Shown: piece after piece, positions 16,725-25,130 of the stretch | How positions within the stretch are numbered: position 1 is the first letter of the stretch | Layout: the number at the start of each line of letters is the position of its first letter | Source: JARICQ01 sp964428475 | GTDB taxonomy: Bacteria; Bacillota; Clostridia; Tissierellales; Tissierellaceae | Reading direction: 5' to 3' | Assembly (NCBI GenBank): GCA_964428475.1 | Contig: CAYRYO010000007.1 | Location: 1 to 54,992 of the forward strand | DNA: 54,992 nucleotides | Notes under the pieces: model-generated | Told to the model about the DNA's origin: nothing | Database searches by the model: none | What the model saw: only the letters and a program-made list of their open reading frames with translations | Made by a program: the position numbers and the translations under genes

Positions 16725-17006
16725 CTAGCTTGTTATTTCTACTTTTTTTATTGAACCTGAAATTATTATTTCTTCCGAAAGTATGGTCTTTATTTTTAAA
16801 TCTTCTCCTACTATTTTATAAATCCCTGACTTTGTATTTACCCTAATAATATTTTCAGTATATTCTACTATACCTTTGTGATTTAGGAGCGATACCTGCA
16901 TATCTCCTATCATGGTTAGTTTTGGTAAATCCATTATGATATCTACTGGCAATTCCAATACTTCTGATATGCCTCTTTTAGCATCGCGAATTTGTTTTTT
17001 CATCAT
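16725..17006 (-). CDS. yqfC: Sporulation protein YqfC
   Basis: Small YabP/YqfC-family protein of 93 residues. ISEVLELPVDIIMDLPKLTM and HKGIVEYTENIIRVNTKSG are typical. It is required or helpful for spore maturation in the mother cell and is sigma-E controlled in Bacillus. The start is ATG-ATG with GGAGG 4-7 nt upstream; either methionine could be used. A large hairpin (17053-17112) isolates it from the floA side, which fits a sporulation-specific unit with yqfD. Confidence 0.92.
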   Translation of the reverse strand: MMKKQIRDAKRGISEVLELPVDIIMDLPKLTMIGDMQVSLLNHKGIVEYTENIIRVNTKSGIYKIVGEDLKIKTILSEEIIISGSIKKVEITS

Positions 17007-17020
17007 TATCCCTCCTATAA

Positions 17021-17049
17021 ATACTATGTATAATATAGAGAAACTATGC
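17021..17049 (-). promoter_or_regulatory. Possible sigma-E type promoter for yqfC-yqfD
   Basis: Minus strand GCATAGT (17043-17049), 14 bp, CATAGTAT (17021-17028). This resembles the sigma-E consensus KMATATT-N14-CATACA-T. A caveat is that the expected transcription start falls at or inside the GGAGG of yqfC. Confidence 0.3.
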
Positions 17050-17052
17050 TTT

Positions 17053-17112
17053 AATGAATAAACATAAAAGTCATCTATGATTTCTCATAGATGACTTTTA
17101 TGTTTATTCATT
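17053..17112 (-). terminator. Very long perfect hairpin terminator
   Basis: Two perfectly complementary 28-bp arms (17053-17080 and 17085-17112) flank a 4-base loop (TTTC on the plus strand). The inner part has the usual terminator pattern, A4-stem-T4 followed by a T-rich ATGTTTATT. It begins immediately after the stop codon of the 194-residue gene and works on both strands. It separates nfeD-floA from yqfC-yqfD. Confidence 0.75.
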
Positions 17113-17697
17113 CTACTTTTCAAGACTCTTAGGTTTTGAAAGTATTTCAGAGTATATTATCCCCTTTAATATGTCTCTTTTTATATTTATTAAACCATTA
17201 GTTTTTGATTTACTTTCTACTTCTATACTAACAGGTCTTCTACTTTCAAAATCTGCATATCCCGTCTTTATCCTTGGATCCTTTTCTGATAAATGTACTT
17301 GACTATCACTTAATCTAGCCTTGTACATTGTTTGTTCTCTTTCAAGCCTATTAAACGTTGCCAGTTCAGAGTGCTTATTTACTTTTTCTTCTTGATTTTT
17401 GATTAGCTCTTGTCTAGTTTTTCCTTTTTTGTTTTCTTCTCTGTGAATATTTTCATCTTCTTCAGGGATATTCCTAGTATCTAAATTTTCCACATTACTC
17501 TTTTGTTTATCAAATTCCTCTTCCATCATGCGTCTAAGCTCCTTAAGAGCGCCGCCTGATTGCTTTTTCTCTACTTGAGACTGAGTATTTGTAATATCTC
17601 TTTGTGTTTTTTGTTCAACTTTCTTCTTATCCTTCAAAGACTTTAAAACTAAATCTATAACTACTATAACTACAAAGAATAATATAGGACTGGACAT
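17113..17697 (-). CDS. Unknown membrane-anchored, charged protein downstream of floA
   Basis: 194 residues, not recognised. One N-terminal hydrophobic segment (about 4-18, ILFFVVIVVIDLVL) is followed by a long Lys/Glu/Gln-rich, probably disordered and partly helical region. The C-terminus (NGLINIKRDILKGIIYSEIL) looks more conserved and could bind a partner. It lies 11 nt after floA and ends in the 28-bp hairpin, so it is the last gene of nfeD-floA-X. An accessory role at the flotillin membrane site is a guess from position only. Confidence 0.75.
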   Translation of the reverse strand: MSSPILFFVVIVVIDLVLKSLKDKKKVEQKTQRDITNTQSQVEKKQSGGALKELRRMMEEEFDKQKSNVENLDTRNIPEEDENIHREENKKGKTRQELIKNQEEKVNKHSELATFNRLEREQTMYKARLSDSQVHLSEKDPRIKTGYADFESRRPVSIEVESKSKTNGLINIKRDILKGIIYSEILSKPKSLEK

Positions 17698-17708
17698 TTT
17701 ATCCCTCC

Positions 17709-18692
17709 TTATTTCTGTTTCTTGTCGTCATCAGCTATCTTTGATATTGAACTTCTCATATCAGTATCTGCCAAGATGTTCTTCATATTATAATAATCCA
17801 TTACGCCAATCTTACCTTCTCTTAAAGCTGTAGCAAGTGCTAGTGGTACCTGCGCTTCTGCTTCAACTACTTTAGCCCTCATAAATTGTACTTCTGCTAC
17901 CATTTCCTGTTCTTTCGCTACTGCCATAGCTCTTCTTTCTTCTGCTTTTGCCTCAGCTATTCTCTTATCAGCTTCAGCTTGGTCCATTTGAAGTTTTGCT
18001 CCTATATTTCTTCCTATGTCTACATCTGCTATATCTATTGATAGAATCTCAAATGCCGTACCTGAGTCTAGTCCCTTTCCAAGCACAGTCTTTGATATGC
18101 TGTCTGGATTTTCAAGTACATTTTTGTGTGAATCCGAACTACCTACTGTAGTTACTATACCTTCACCTACTCTTGCTATTATTGTTTCTTCCCCTGCTCC
18201 ACCTACAAGTCTCTCAATATTAGCTCTTACAGTAACCCTAGCCTTAGCCATTACTTCAATACCATCCTTAGATACTGCTGCTATTATCGGAGTTTCTATC
18301 ACTTTTGGATTTACAGATACTTGTACTGCCTCAAGTACATTCCTGCCTGCTAGATCTATTGCTGCTGCCCTTTCAAACTCTAGAGCTATATTTGCCCTTT
18401 GAGCTGCAATTAAAGCATCTACCAATGTGTTTATATTACCTCCTGCTAAATAATGTGCCTCTAATTCATCGATTTTTAGATTAAGGCCTGCTTTGGTTGC
18501 CTTTATCATTGGATTAACTATCCTAGTTGGTGCTACTCTTCTTAGTCTCATCCCTATAAGTGTTGACATAGAAATCTTTACACCTGAAAAGAATGCTGTA
18601 ATCCACAATCCTACAGGTACAAAGGTAAAGAAAAGCATCAACAATACAATAATTACAATTGCTATTCCTACTGGTAAAAATAAACCTTCCAT
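17709..18692 (-). CDS. floA: Flotillin-like protein FloA (YqfA)
   Basis: Scaffold of functional membrane microdomains. The N-terminal hairpin-like membrane segment (about 5-40, VGIAIVIIVLLMLFFTFVPVG) is followed by MRLRRVAPTRIVNPMIKATK and an SPFH-like region (LVGGAGEETIIARVGEGIVT). The C-terminus is a long Ala/Glu-rich coiled coil (QAEADKRIAEAKAEERRAMA). 327 residues, typical of YqfA. It is next to its usual NfeD partner, 3 nt after it. Confidence 0.96.
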   Translation of the reverse strand: MEGLFLPVGIAIVIIVLLMLFFTFVPVGLWITAFFSGVKISMSTLIGMRLRRVAPTRIVNPMIKATKAGLNLKIDELEAHYLAGGNINTLVDALIAAQRANIALEFERAAAIDLAGRNVLEAVQVSVNPKVIETPIIAAVSKDGIEVMAKARVTVRANIERLVGGAGEETIIARVGEGIVTTVGSSDSHKNVLENPDSISKTVLGKGLDSGTAFEILSIDIADVDIGRNIGAKLQMDQAEADKRIAEAKAEERRAMAVAKEQEMVAEVQFMRAKVVEAEAQVPLALATALREGKIGVMDYYNMKNILADTDMRSSISKIADDDKKQK

Positions 18693-18695
18693 AAA

Positions 18696-19985
18696 TTAAA
18701 TCCTCCTAACAAATATTTTTGATCCTTCAACCCTGATTACCTTGATTTCTGTGCCTTTGGGAACATATCCAGCTTCTGATAATGCATCAAGCCTAATTCC
18801 CTCTATTTCTATAAACCCTGCAGGGCGAAGTTCTGTTTCACTTATACCTATCTTATCTAAATATACATCCATATTATTAGTAGATAGGTATCCTTTTTCA
18901 CTAGCATGATTGGACTGCAAAACTATATTTCCGATAGTTTTACTTTTGAATCCTAACTTGATAAGAAAAATTGTAACTATTGTAGTAGCTATAATAGCTA
19001 TACTAAGAGAAAAAAGTGCTGTAGTAAAAGAGTCAACTGCAAGTACTACTCCTACAAATACAAATATCATTCCACCTATACCAGGTAAACCAAAACCTGG
19101 GACTATTACCTCTACCACTAGTAAAGTAAGTCCTGTGATAAATAATATAAGAGATGTCCAATTTGAATTTCCTGCTAATATATTGCCGCCAAAGTATAAT
19201 CCAAATCCTATAATACTTATTGTACCACCCAAACCAAATCCAGGAGTAAGTATCTCAATTACCATACCTACAAATCCTAAAGTGAGTAGAAAACTGCCAA
19301 TATATGGACTAGCTATATATTTTGAAAGCTTAACTTGCAAACTTTCTTCTACTTCTACTATATTTGCCCCTTGTATATCAAAATATTCAAGTATTTCATC
19401 ATAACTATCTGTAGTTACATCTGAAATTCCATATTTTGCTGCTTCACTTGAGGTTAGATTTAGAAGTTTCCCCTTCTCCACTATACCTTCAATTTCAATA
19501 TCCTTGTCTGCCATTGCTTGTATAATCAATTCATCTCTATCTCTTAGTTGAGCAGTATCCCTTAACACACCTCTCCACATGGATAAAATCTTTTCTTCAT
19601 TAGGTATAGGTTCTGCTGATCCTATAGTGGCTGAACTTGACATTACGACTTTGTCAGACGATATAGTCATGAGTACTCCAGCCGATATAGCTTTATTATT
19701 TACATATGCTATAGTTGGAACAGGCGATGATATTATTAAGTCTTTTATATTGATTGCTTGGTCTATAAGCCCACCATAGGTATCTATATCAAATATAACA
19801 GCATCTGTAGTATTTGGATCAATGTCTGCCATCGAATCTCTAACAAATTTATATGTAGCTTTGTTTATTTCTCCTTCTATTGGTATTACATAGACATTTC
19901 CATTGGCTTCCCCGAAACTTAAACTAGAGATCGCAAATACTATAATCATAAAAATGATAATACCTATCTTCCTACTTTTCATCAT
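18696..19985 (-). CDS. NfeD-family membrane protein with ClpP-like serine protease domain (YqeZ)
   Basis: Long NfeD type. A signal peptide comes first (KIGIIIFMIIVFAISSLSFG). A ClpP/SppA-like domain has INKATYKFV, the AYVNNKAISAGVLM serine region and SSATIGSAEPI. Four or five membrane helices (about 230-345) and a C-terminal OB-fold NfeD domain (FIEIEGIRLDALSEAGYVPKGTEIKVI) follow. The start is ATG at 19985 (or the next ATG) after GGGGAG; an upstream TTG would bury that site. Partner of FloA in membrane-domain homeostasis; the protease substrate is unknown. Confidence 0.93.
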   Translation of the reverse strand: MMKSRKIGIIIFMIIVFAISSLSFGEANGNVYVIPIEGEINKATYKFVRDSMADIDPNTTDAVIFDIDTYGGLIDQAINIKDLIISSPVPTIAYVNNKAISAGVLMTISSDKVVMSSSATIGSAEPIPNEEKILSMWRGVLRDTAQLRDRDELIIQAMADKDIEIEGIVEKGKLLNLTSSEAAKYGISDVTTDSYDEILEYFDIQGANIVEVEESLQVKLSKYIASPYIGSFLLTLGFVGMVIEILTPGFGLGGTISIIGFGLYFGGNILAGNSNWTSLILFITGLTLLVVEVIVPGFGLPGIGGMIFVFVGVVLAVDSFTTALFSLSIAIIATTIVTIFLIKLGFKSKTIGNIVLQSNHASEKGYLSTNNMDVYLDKIGISETELRPAGFIEIEGIRLDALSEAGYVPKGTEIKVIRVEGSKIFVRRI

Positions 19986-20072
19986 AATCACTCCCCTCAA
20001 TCTAATTAAATACCCTTTATATATTATACCTTATATACCCAATAAATTCATATTTATTTGAATATTTAGGGG

Positions 20073-20099
20073 AAAATAAAACCTGAGTCGAGACCCAGG
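20073..20099 (-). terminator. Intrinsic terminator downstream of rpsU
   Basis: Minus strand CCTGGGT-CTCG-ACTCAGG (one G.T pair) followed by TTTTATTTT. It ends the rpsU transcript 94 nt past its stop codon and separates it from nfeD. Confidence 0.8.
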
Positions 20100-20192
20100 C
20101 TAGTTTAAAACTTATTAATTTAAATTTCACTTCTTTTATAGTATCTAGGACTATTCTTTCAATTTCTTCCTGTAAGTATTCCAAATTAATTA

Positions 20193-20372
20193 TTATCTTT
20201 TATTTTTATTTCTTCTTGCCTGTTCAGATTTCTTTTTACGTTTTACACTTGGCTTTTCATAGTGTTGTCTCTTTCTAGCTTCACCCATTACACCAGAACG
20301 AGCGCATTGTCTTTTAAACCTTTTAAGAGCGCTTTCTAGAGTTTCACTTTCTCCTACTTTGATTTCTGACAT
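20193..20372 (-). CDS. rpsU: Small ribosomal subunit protein bS21
   Basis: Basic 59-residue protein of the 30S platform, involved in translation initiation. SEIKVGESETLESALKRFKR at the N-terminus and a Lys/Arg-rich tail (KPSVKRKKKSEQARRNKNKR) are typical. The start is the ATG at 20372, preceded by GGGGAGGG. A longer frame to 20411 would add 13 unconserved residues. It has its own promoter (20444-20472), a structured leader and a terminator. The yqeY gene that usually follows is missing. Confidence 0.97.
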   Translation of the reverse strand: MSEIKVGESETLESALKRFKRQCARSGVMGEARKRQHYEKPSVKRKKKSEQARRNKNKR

Positions 20373-20411
20373 TGATTTTTCCCTCCCCTCTCTATTACAA
20401 GAGTACTTCAA

Positions 20412-20436
20412 TGCTATTTCCCTGAGGGTTATAGCA
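20412..20436 (-). promoter_or_regulatory. Stem-loop in the rpsU leader
   Basis: Outer stem TGCTAT/ATAGCA, a 2x2 AA/AA internal loop, and inner stem CCC/GGG closing a 3-base loop. It lies between the mapped -10 and the Shine-Dalgarno of rpsU. It could be an autoregulatory binding site for S21 or an mRNA stabiliser. Confidence 0.4.
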
Positions 20437-20443
20437 CTAGATA

Positions 20444-20472
20444 ATTATACATTAAATTTAAAAATATTTCAA
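20444..20472 (-). promoter_or_regulatory. Sigma-A promoter for rpsU
   Basis: Minus strand TTGAAA (20467-20472), a 17-bp spacer and a perfect TATAAT (20444-20449), giving a leader of about 65 nt. Confidence 0.75.
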
Positions 20473-20505
20473 CTAAATTACAGATATTCTTAATTTTTCT
20501 GATAT

Positions 20506-20856
20506 TTACCCTGGTGGCCACTGCATATTTCTCTTCCCTAGTACATGAAAATGAATATGATCTACAGTTTGTCCTCCCTGTTTTCCACAGTTATTCACTA
20601 TTCTATATCCTTGGTCTAGATTGTTTTCTTTAGCTAATTTAGATGCTACATATATTATATGTCCCAACAAATCCTTGTGGCTTTCATCTATTTCATTTAC
20701 AGATTTAATGTGTTCTTTAGGGATTACAAGAAAATGAATAGGTGCTTGAGGGCTTATATCTTTAAATGCAATTACTTTTTCATCTTCATAAATCTTATCA
20801 CTAGGTATTTCTCCCTCAATTATCTTGCAAAACAAACAATCTTTCAATATGTTCAC
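20506..20856 (-). CDS. HIT-family nucleotide hydrolase (HinT-like)
   Basis: 116-residue histidine-triad protein, probably a purine nucleoside phosphoramidase. The triad is HIHFHVLG near 100-107. CLFCKIIEGEIPSDKIYED at the start carries the zinc-type Cys pair, and KDISPQAPIHFLVIPKEHI is the substrate strand. Spacing to mtaB is 25 nt. Physiological substrate unknown. Confidence 0.95.
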   Translation of the reverse strand: MNILKDCLFCKIIEGEIPSDKIYEDEKVIAFKDISPQAPIHFLVIPKEHIKSVNEIDESHKDLLGHIIYVASKLAKENNLDQGYRIVNNCGKQGGQTVDHIHFHVLGKRNMQWPPG

Positions 20857-20881
20857 CTCCCAACAAAATATATCTATATAC

Positions 20882-22183
20882 TTATTTTTGTATATCAGCT
20901 ATTAAATAATCCTCTTCCGAGGAAATAATCCTAGCCTTTTTGATGTTTCTAAGGTCTTTGTCATCTGATTTTGATTTAACTCTAATATAATTTGTTGTAT
21001 AACCTTCAATTAAATCATCTTCTCTGCATTTTTCTTCGTACAAAACAGATAATTCACTACCTATAAACTGATTGTTAAATTCTTTCATCAACTCTTCTCC
21101 TAGCGAAATTAAAGTCTCAGATCTATGATTTTTTATATTGCCATCAACTTGGTCTTGGTACCCTGCCGCAGGAGTTCCCTCTCTTTTAGAATACTTGAAA
21201 ACATGAATCCTTGAAAATTTTATCTCCTTTACAAATTGTAATGTCTCTTCAAACTCCTCTTCAGTTTCCCCGGGAAATCCCACTATTATATCTGTAGTAA
21301 TTGCTGCACTCGGCATATGTTTTCTGATAATATCTACTATATTTTTATATTGCTTGGTGGTATATTTTCTATTCATTCTACTTAATACCGTATCCGATCC
21401 TGATTGAAGCGATAGATGAAAGTGATCACATATCTTTCCTATTCCAACTAAACTTTTCATAAATTCATCATCTATAAGTGTAGGCTCAATAGAACTAAAT
21501 CTTATTCTCTCAATTCCCTCTACTTTTGATACTTCTTGTAGAACTTGGATTAATGTAGTATCCTTTTTATCTTTTCCATATGAAGCTATATGAATTCCAG
21601 TAAATACGATTTCCTTAAATCCAGCTTTTGCAAGTTTTTCCGTTTCACTTATTATATTACTGAGTTCTCTACTTCTAATAGGTCCTCTTGCATATGGTAT
21701 AATACAATATGTGCAAAATTGATTGCATCCATCTTGGATCTTCATATATGCCCTTGTCTTTCCCTTTATTGTATCTATATTTATAGTTTCAAACTCTTTC
21801 TCAGTTTTTACATTTCTAACTATATTTATTTGTTGTGCTTGTTTTTTTACTTGTTCACAGAGTTTAACTATTCTATTTCTTTCAGTAGTTCCTATTATAA
21901 CATCTACGCCTTCAATATTTGAAACTTCCTCTGGTGAAATTTGAGAATAGCATCCTACTACAGCAATTATAGAGTCAGGATTTTTCTTTTTAGCTCTTCT
22001 TATTATTTGCCTTGACTTTCTATCTGAGAGATTGGTGACAGTACATGTGTTTATTACATATATATCTGCAATCTCATCTTCTGTTACTATCTGATATCCA
22101 CCTTTTTCAAATAGTTCCTCCATAGCCTCTGTTTCATACTGATTTACTTTACATCCCAAAGTGTGAAATATTACTTTACTCAT
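20882..22183 (-). CDS. mtaB: tRNA t6A37 methylthiotransferase MtaB
   Basis: Radical-SAM enzyme with two [4Fe-4S] clusters that converts t6A at position 37 to ms2t6A. UPF0004 domain cysteines are Cys11, Cys47 and Cys78; the radical-SAM motif is Cys153, Cys157 and Cys160 (GCNQFCTYC). A C-terminal TRAM domain (about 370-430) binds tRNA. YqeV/MtaB rather than MiaB because of the short N-terminus and the neighbouring rsmE-prmA, as in Bacillus. It overlaps the rsmE stop by one base. Confidence 0.95.
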   Translation of the reverse strand: MSKVIFHTLGCKVNQYETEAMEELFEKGGYQIVTEDEIADIYVINTCTVTNLSDRKSRQIIRRAKKKNPDSIIAVVGCYSQISPEEVSNIEGVDVIIGTTERNRIVKLCEQVKKQAQQINIVRNVKTEKEFETINIDTIKGKTRAYMKIQDGCNQFCTYCIIPYARGPIRSRELSNIISETEKLAKAGFKEIVFTGIHIASYGKDKKDTTLIQVLQEVSKVEGIERIRFSSIEPTLIDDEFMKSLVGIGKICDHFHLSLQSGSDTVLSRMNRKYTTKQYKNIVDIIRKHMPSAAITTDIIVGFPGETEEEFEETLQFVKEIKFSRIHVFKYSKREGTPAAGYQDQVDGNIKNHRSETLISLGEELMKEFNNQFIGSELSVLYEEKCREDDLIEGYTTNYIRVKSKSDDKDLRNIKKARIISSEEDYLIADIQK

Positions 22184-22926
22184 TAAACCACTCCTAAGTC
22201 TCCTAATTCATAAAAAATCATAGTAGAAGCAACTAAAGCTGCCGTCTCCGTCCTAAGGATTCTAGGCCCTAGTGTGACAATATTTGCTCCAATACTCTTT
22301 AACCTTTCTATCTCTCTAGCTTCAAATCCACCTTCTGGCCCTATTATTAGATGGATTTTTTCATCCTTTAGATCTTTTAATGCAGTTTTGATCCCTTCCT
22401 GCCTTTCATCTTCATAGGGAACTATTATGTTTTTTTCTCCATTTAAAAGCCCTATCATCTGGTCAAATGATATCACTTCATTTACATTAGGTAGTATATC
22501 CCTTTTACTCTGCTTGGAAGCTTGGTCTACAATTTCTTGCCATCTATTTACTTTCGAATTTGATTTTTTTTCATTTTTTATCTTTACCACTGCCCTGCCC
22601 GTTTCTATAGGATAAAACTCACTTACCCCTAGCTCTGTGCATTTTTGAATAATAAGATCCATCTTACTACCTTTAGCAAGTCCCTGATAAAGCACAATAA
22701 AATGCAATGGTTCATTTTGTCCTTTATATTTATCTATTATCTGCAAACTAACTGTTTTTTTATCTAATTCCAATACTTGTGAAATATATGTATCGCCCTC
22801 GCAGGCAATTTCAACCTTTTCGCCTTGCTTGATTCTTAATACATCTCTTATATGCTTTACATCATTGCCATTTATCTCTATTATATATCCATCAATTTGT
22901 TCTTTATTTACAAAAAATCTATTCAT
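22183..22926 (-). CDS. rsmE: 16S rRNA m3U1498 methyltransferase RsmE
   Basis: SPOUT-class methyltransferase for U1498 of 16S rRNA. A small PUA-like N-terminal domain (MNRFFVNKEQ...) precedes the trefoil-knot catalytic domain with LIIGPEGGF (about 200-208) and TLGPRILRTETAALVA. The ATG at 22926 has AGGAG 8 nt upstream; a longer frame to 22968 runs back into prmA and lacks conservation. 247 residues, normal. The stop overlaps the mtaB start. Confidence 0.95.
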   Translation of the reverse strand: MNRFFVNKEQIDGYIIEINGNDVKHIRDVLRIKQGEKVEIACEGDTYISQVLELDKKTVSLQIIDKYKGQNEPLHFIVLYQGLAKGSKMDLIIQKCTELGVSEFYPIETGRAVVKIKNEKKSNSKVNRWQEIVDQASKQSKRDILPNVNEVISFDQMIGLLNGEKNIIVPYEDERQEGIKTALKDLKDEKIHLIIGPEGGFEAREIERLKSIGANIVTLGPRILRTETAALVASTMIFYELGDLGVV

Positions 22927-22928
22927 AT

Positions 22929-23870
22929 TTAATCTCCTGTAGTATTTTTGGACGCAATTAGGGCCCATTCGTTTTTCCTAATTATCTCTAGTATTTCAAA
23001 CCCACTTTTCTTGAGTGCATCCTCAACCAAGCTTATTTTTTCAAGTATGATACCAGAAGCTATAAATATACCATCATCTTTTATATAAGCTTTTAAATCT
23101 TTACTCATCTCTGCTATGACTTCTGCTATTATATTAGATACTATTATATCTGCTTTCTGATCTACTACTTCTAAGAGATTGCCCTCTCTTATATCAATTT
23201 TATTTTCTACATCATTTATATTTATATTTTCTTTGCTAGTCTTAATACATACAGGGTCTAAATCTACTCCTATTACTTTTTCAGCCCCTAGTTTTACAGC
23301 AACTATAGATAGTATACCACTTCCACATCCAATATCATATAAAGTGTCACCCTTTTTTATATATTTTTCAATAGCCTCAGTACACATCCATGTAGTTTCA
23401 TGCGTTCCAGTTCCAAATGCCATCCCTGGGTCAAGTTCTATAAGTATGTTGCCTTCTTCTATTTCAACATCTTCCCAAGATGGCTTTATAAGTATATTTG
23501 AACCTATTTTAAAAGGCTTGTAATACTTCTTCCAGGAATGTGCCCAATCATTGTCATCTAGAAGAGTTAAAGTAATTTGAATATTTTTATTCTCGATAAG
23601 TGGATTTCTCTTGATCTCATTTTGTATGTTTTCTATAATCTTATTTAAATCCTCACTCTCTGGGAAATATGCCTTTATTATAATTTCACCTTTCCCCAAA
23701 TCTGTAAGATTGCAATCTACAAAGTCCCAAGTAATTTCAGATTGTTCAAGCTCTACTATATCATTCGGGTCTTCTATGGCAAGACCTGCTGCACCTGCAT
23801 CGTATAATACATTTGATACTAGATCTTCACATTGAGAAACTGTCTTTATTTGAACTTCAGTCCAATTCAT
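22929..23870 (-). CDS. prmA: Ribosomal protein L11 methyltransferase PrmA
   Basis: SAM-dependent trimethylation of ribosomal protein L11. The substrate-recognition N-terminus (MNWTEVQIKTVSQCEDLVSN) is followed by the class I fold with LDPGMAFGTGTHETTWMC, motif I YDIGCGSGILSI and motif IV DIIVSNIIAEV. The ATG at 23870 is 7 nt from GGATG; a GTG two codons upstream would overlap it. Located after dnaJ, the usual Firmicute order. Confidence 0.95.
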   Translation of the reverse strand: MNWTEVQIKTVSQCEDLVSNVLYDAGAAGLAIEDPNDIVELEQSEITWDFVDCNLTDLGKGEIIIKAYFPESEDLNKIIENIQNEIKRNPLIENKNIQITLTLLDDNDWAHSWKKYYKPFKIGSNILIKPSWEDVEIEEGNILIELDPGMAFGTGTHETTWMCTEAIEKYIKKGDTLYDIGCGSGILSIVAVKLGAEKVIGVDLDPVCIKTSKENININDVENKIDIREGNLLEVVDQKADIIVSNIIAEVIAEMSKDLKAYIKDDGIFIASGIILEKISLVEDALKKSGFEILEIIRKNEWALIASKNTTGD

Positions 23871-23920
23871 AATCACACATCCTTTTTTAACTCTTAGTTA
23901 ATTATACACTATATCCTTAT

Positions 23921-23948
23921 AAAAAAACAACCACCATGGTGATTGTTT
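23921..23948 (-). terminator. Intrinsic terminator after dnaJ
   Basis: AACAATCAC-CATG-GTGGTTGTT with A4 before and T7 after on the minus strand, starting directly at the dnaJ stop codon. It closes the heat-shock operon before prmA. Confidence 0.8.
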
Positions 23949-25067
23949 TTAGTTGAAAGCATCTTTAACTTTTTCGAAAAAACCTTTTTTATTTTTTTTA
24001 TAGTTTTCTCCTGTTTCTTTTGCAAAATCCAATAATAAATCTCTTTGTTTTTCCGTAAGTTCTGTAGGTACTTTAACCTGTACTGTGAAAAACAAATCTC
24101 CCCTGCCTTTTCTCTTTAAATATGGAACCCCTAAACCCCTAAATTTAAATTCCGTACCTGTTTGAGTACCCTGAGGTATGCTGTAAGTTTCCATTCCATC
24201 TAATGTAGGCACTTGTATTTCTGCACCTAGAGTCGCTTCTGTAAATGAAATCGGAACATTTAAGTATATATTATTTCTTGAACGTTTAAATACAGAATCT
24301 GGTCTTACTCCGATATATATATATAAATCTCCACTAGATCCACCTTTTAATCCTGCTTCTCCTTCACCCCTAATGGATATAATAGAACCATTGTCTACTC
24401 CTCCAGGGACTTTTACTGAAATCTTCTTAGATTTGATTTCTCTTCCAGTTCCTCCACAGTTTTCACATTTAGACTCTATAACTTCACCTACACCTTCACA
24501 TACATCACATGTAGAAGTTCTTACAAAGTTTCCAAATGGGGTTTGTTGTGCATATCTAACTTCTCCTCTTCCATCACAATTGGAACATTTCTTTTTAGAT
24601 GTTCCAGGCTTTGCACCTGTACCATGACAAGTATGACAATTTTCTGTTCTTCTTATTTGAATCTCCTTTTCAATTCCAAACACAGCGTCCTTGAAATCTA
24701 AATTCAAATCGTATCTAAGATCAGAACCCTTCATTGGCCCACTTCTACGTCTAGATGATCCTCCAGTAAACATATCAAATATATCTTCTACATCAAAACC
24801 AAATCCTCCAAAATCTCCAAATCCTCCGCCACCTGCTTGTGGATCCACTCCTGCATGTCCATACTGGTCATATCTAGATCTTTTGTCAGCATTTCCTAGT
24901 ATTTCATAAGCTTCATTTACTTCTTTAAATTTTATTTCTGCTTCTTTATCATCGGGATTTAAATCAGGATGATATTTCTTTGCTTTTTTTCTGTATGATT
25001 TCTTTATTTCATCATTACTTGCACTTCTATCTACTTTCAAGACCTCATAATAATCTTTCTTTGACAT
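23949..25067 (-). CDS. dnaJ: Chaperone DnaJ
   Basis: Hsp40 co-chaperone that delivers clients to DnaK and stimulates its ATPase. J domain 1-70 with KKYHPDLNP, a Gly/Phe linker (GGGGFGDFGGFGFD), a zinc domain with four CxxCxGxG-type repeats (CHTCHGTG, CSNCDGRG, CDVCEGVG, CENCGGTG), then the C-terminal substrate domain. The start ATG is at 25067, after GGTTGGTG; a 383-residue frame would add an unconserved tail. Last gene of hrcA-grpE-dnaK-dnaJ, with a possible promoter of its own. Confidence 0.97.
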   Translation of the reverse strand: MSKKDYYEVLKVDRSASNDEIKKSYRKKAKKYHPDLNPDDKEAEIKFKEVNEAYEILGNADKRSRYDQYGHAGVDPQAGGGGFGDFGGFGFDVEDIFDMFTGGSSRRRSGPMKGSDLRYDLNLDFKDAVFGIEKEIQIRRTENCHTCHGTGAKPGTSKKKCSNCDGRGEVRYAQQTPFGNFVRTSTCDVCEGVGEVIESKCENCGGTGREIKSKKISVKVPGGVDNGSIISIRGEGEAGLKGGSSGDLYIYIGVRPDSVFKRSRNNIYLNVPISFTEATLGAEIQVPTLDGMETYSIPQGTQTGTEFKFRGLGVPYLKRKGRGDLFFTVQVKVPTELTEKQRDLLLDFAKETGENYKKNKKGFFEKVKDAFN

Positions 25068-25102
25068 CTTTTCACCAACCTTTGCTAATCTAAACCTCAA
25101 TC

Positions 25103-25130
25103 ATTATACCAAACTTAAGAGCTAAATCAA
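25103..25130 (-). promoter_or_regulatory. Possible internal promoter before dnaJ
   Basis: Minus strand TTGATT (25125-25130), 16 bp, then TATAAT (25103-25108) with the TGG extension. The -35 lies inside the hairpin that separates dnaK and dnaJ, so the hairpin and the promoter overlap. Confidence 0.4.

Noticed and set aside
18016..18402. 128-residue ORF antisense to floA
   Set aside because: Ser/Thr/Pro/Ile-rich composition is the mirror of floA codons; no ribosome site.
18910..19404. 164-residue ORF antisense to nfeD
   Set aside because: Shadow of the nfeD gene; Pro/Thr/Ile repeats mirror Gly/Val/Asn codons.
20020..20185. Open frame of about 50 codons downstream of rpsU on the minus strand, from a TTG near 20180
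   Set aside because: Looks mildly protein-like (QEEIERIVLDTIKEVK), but it has no Shine-Dalgarno and the rpsU terminator lies inside it. A remnant of yqeY was considered, but no similarity is visible.
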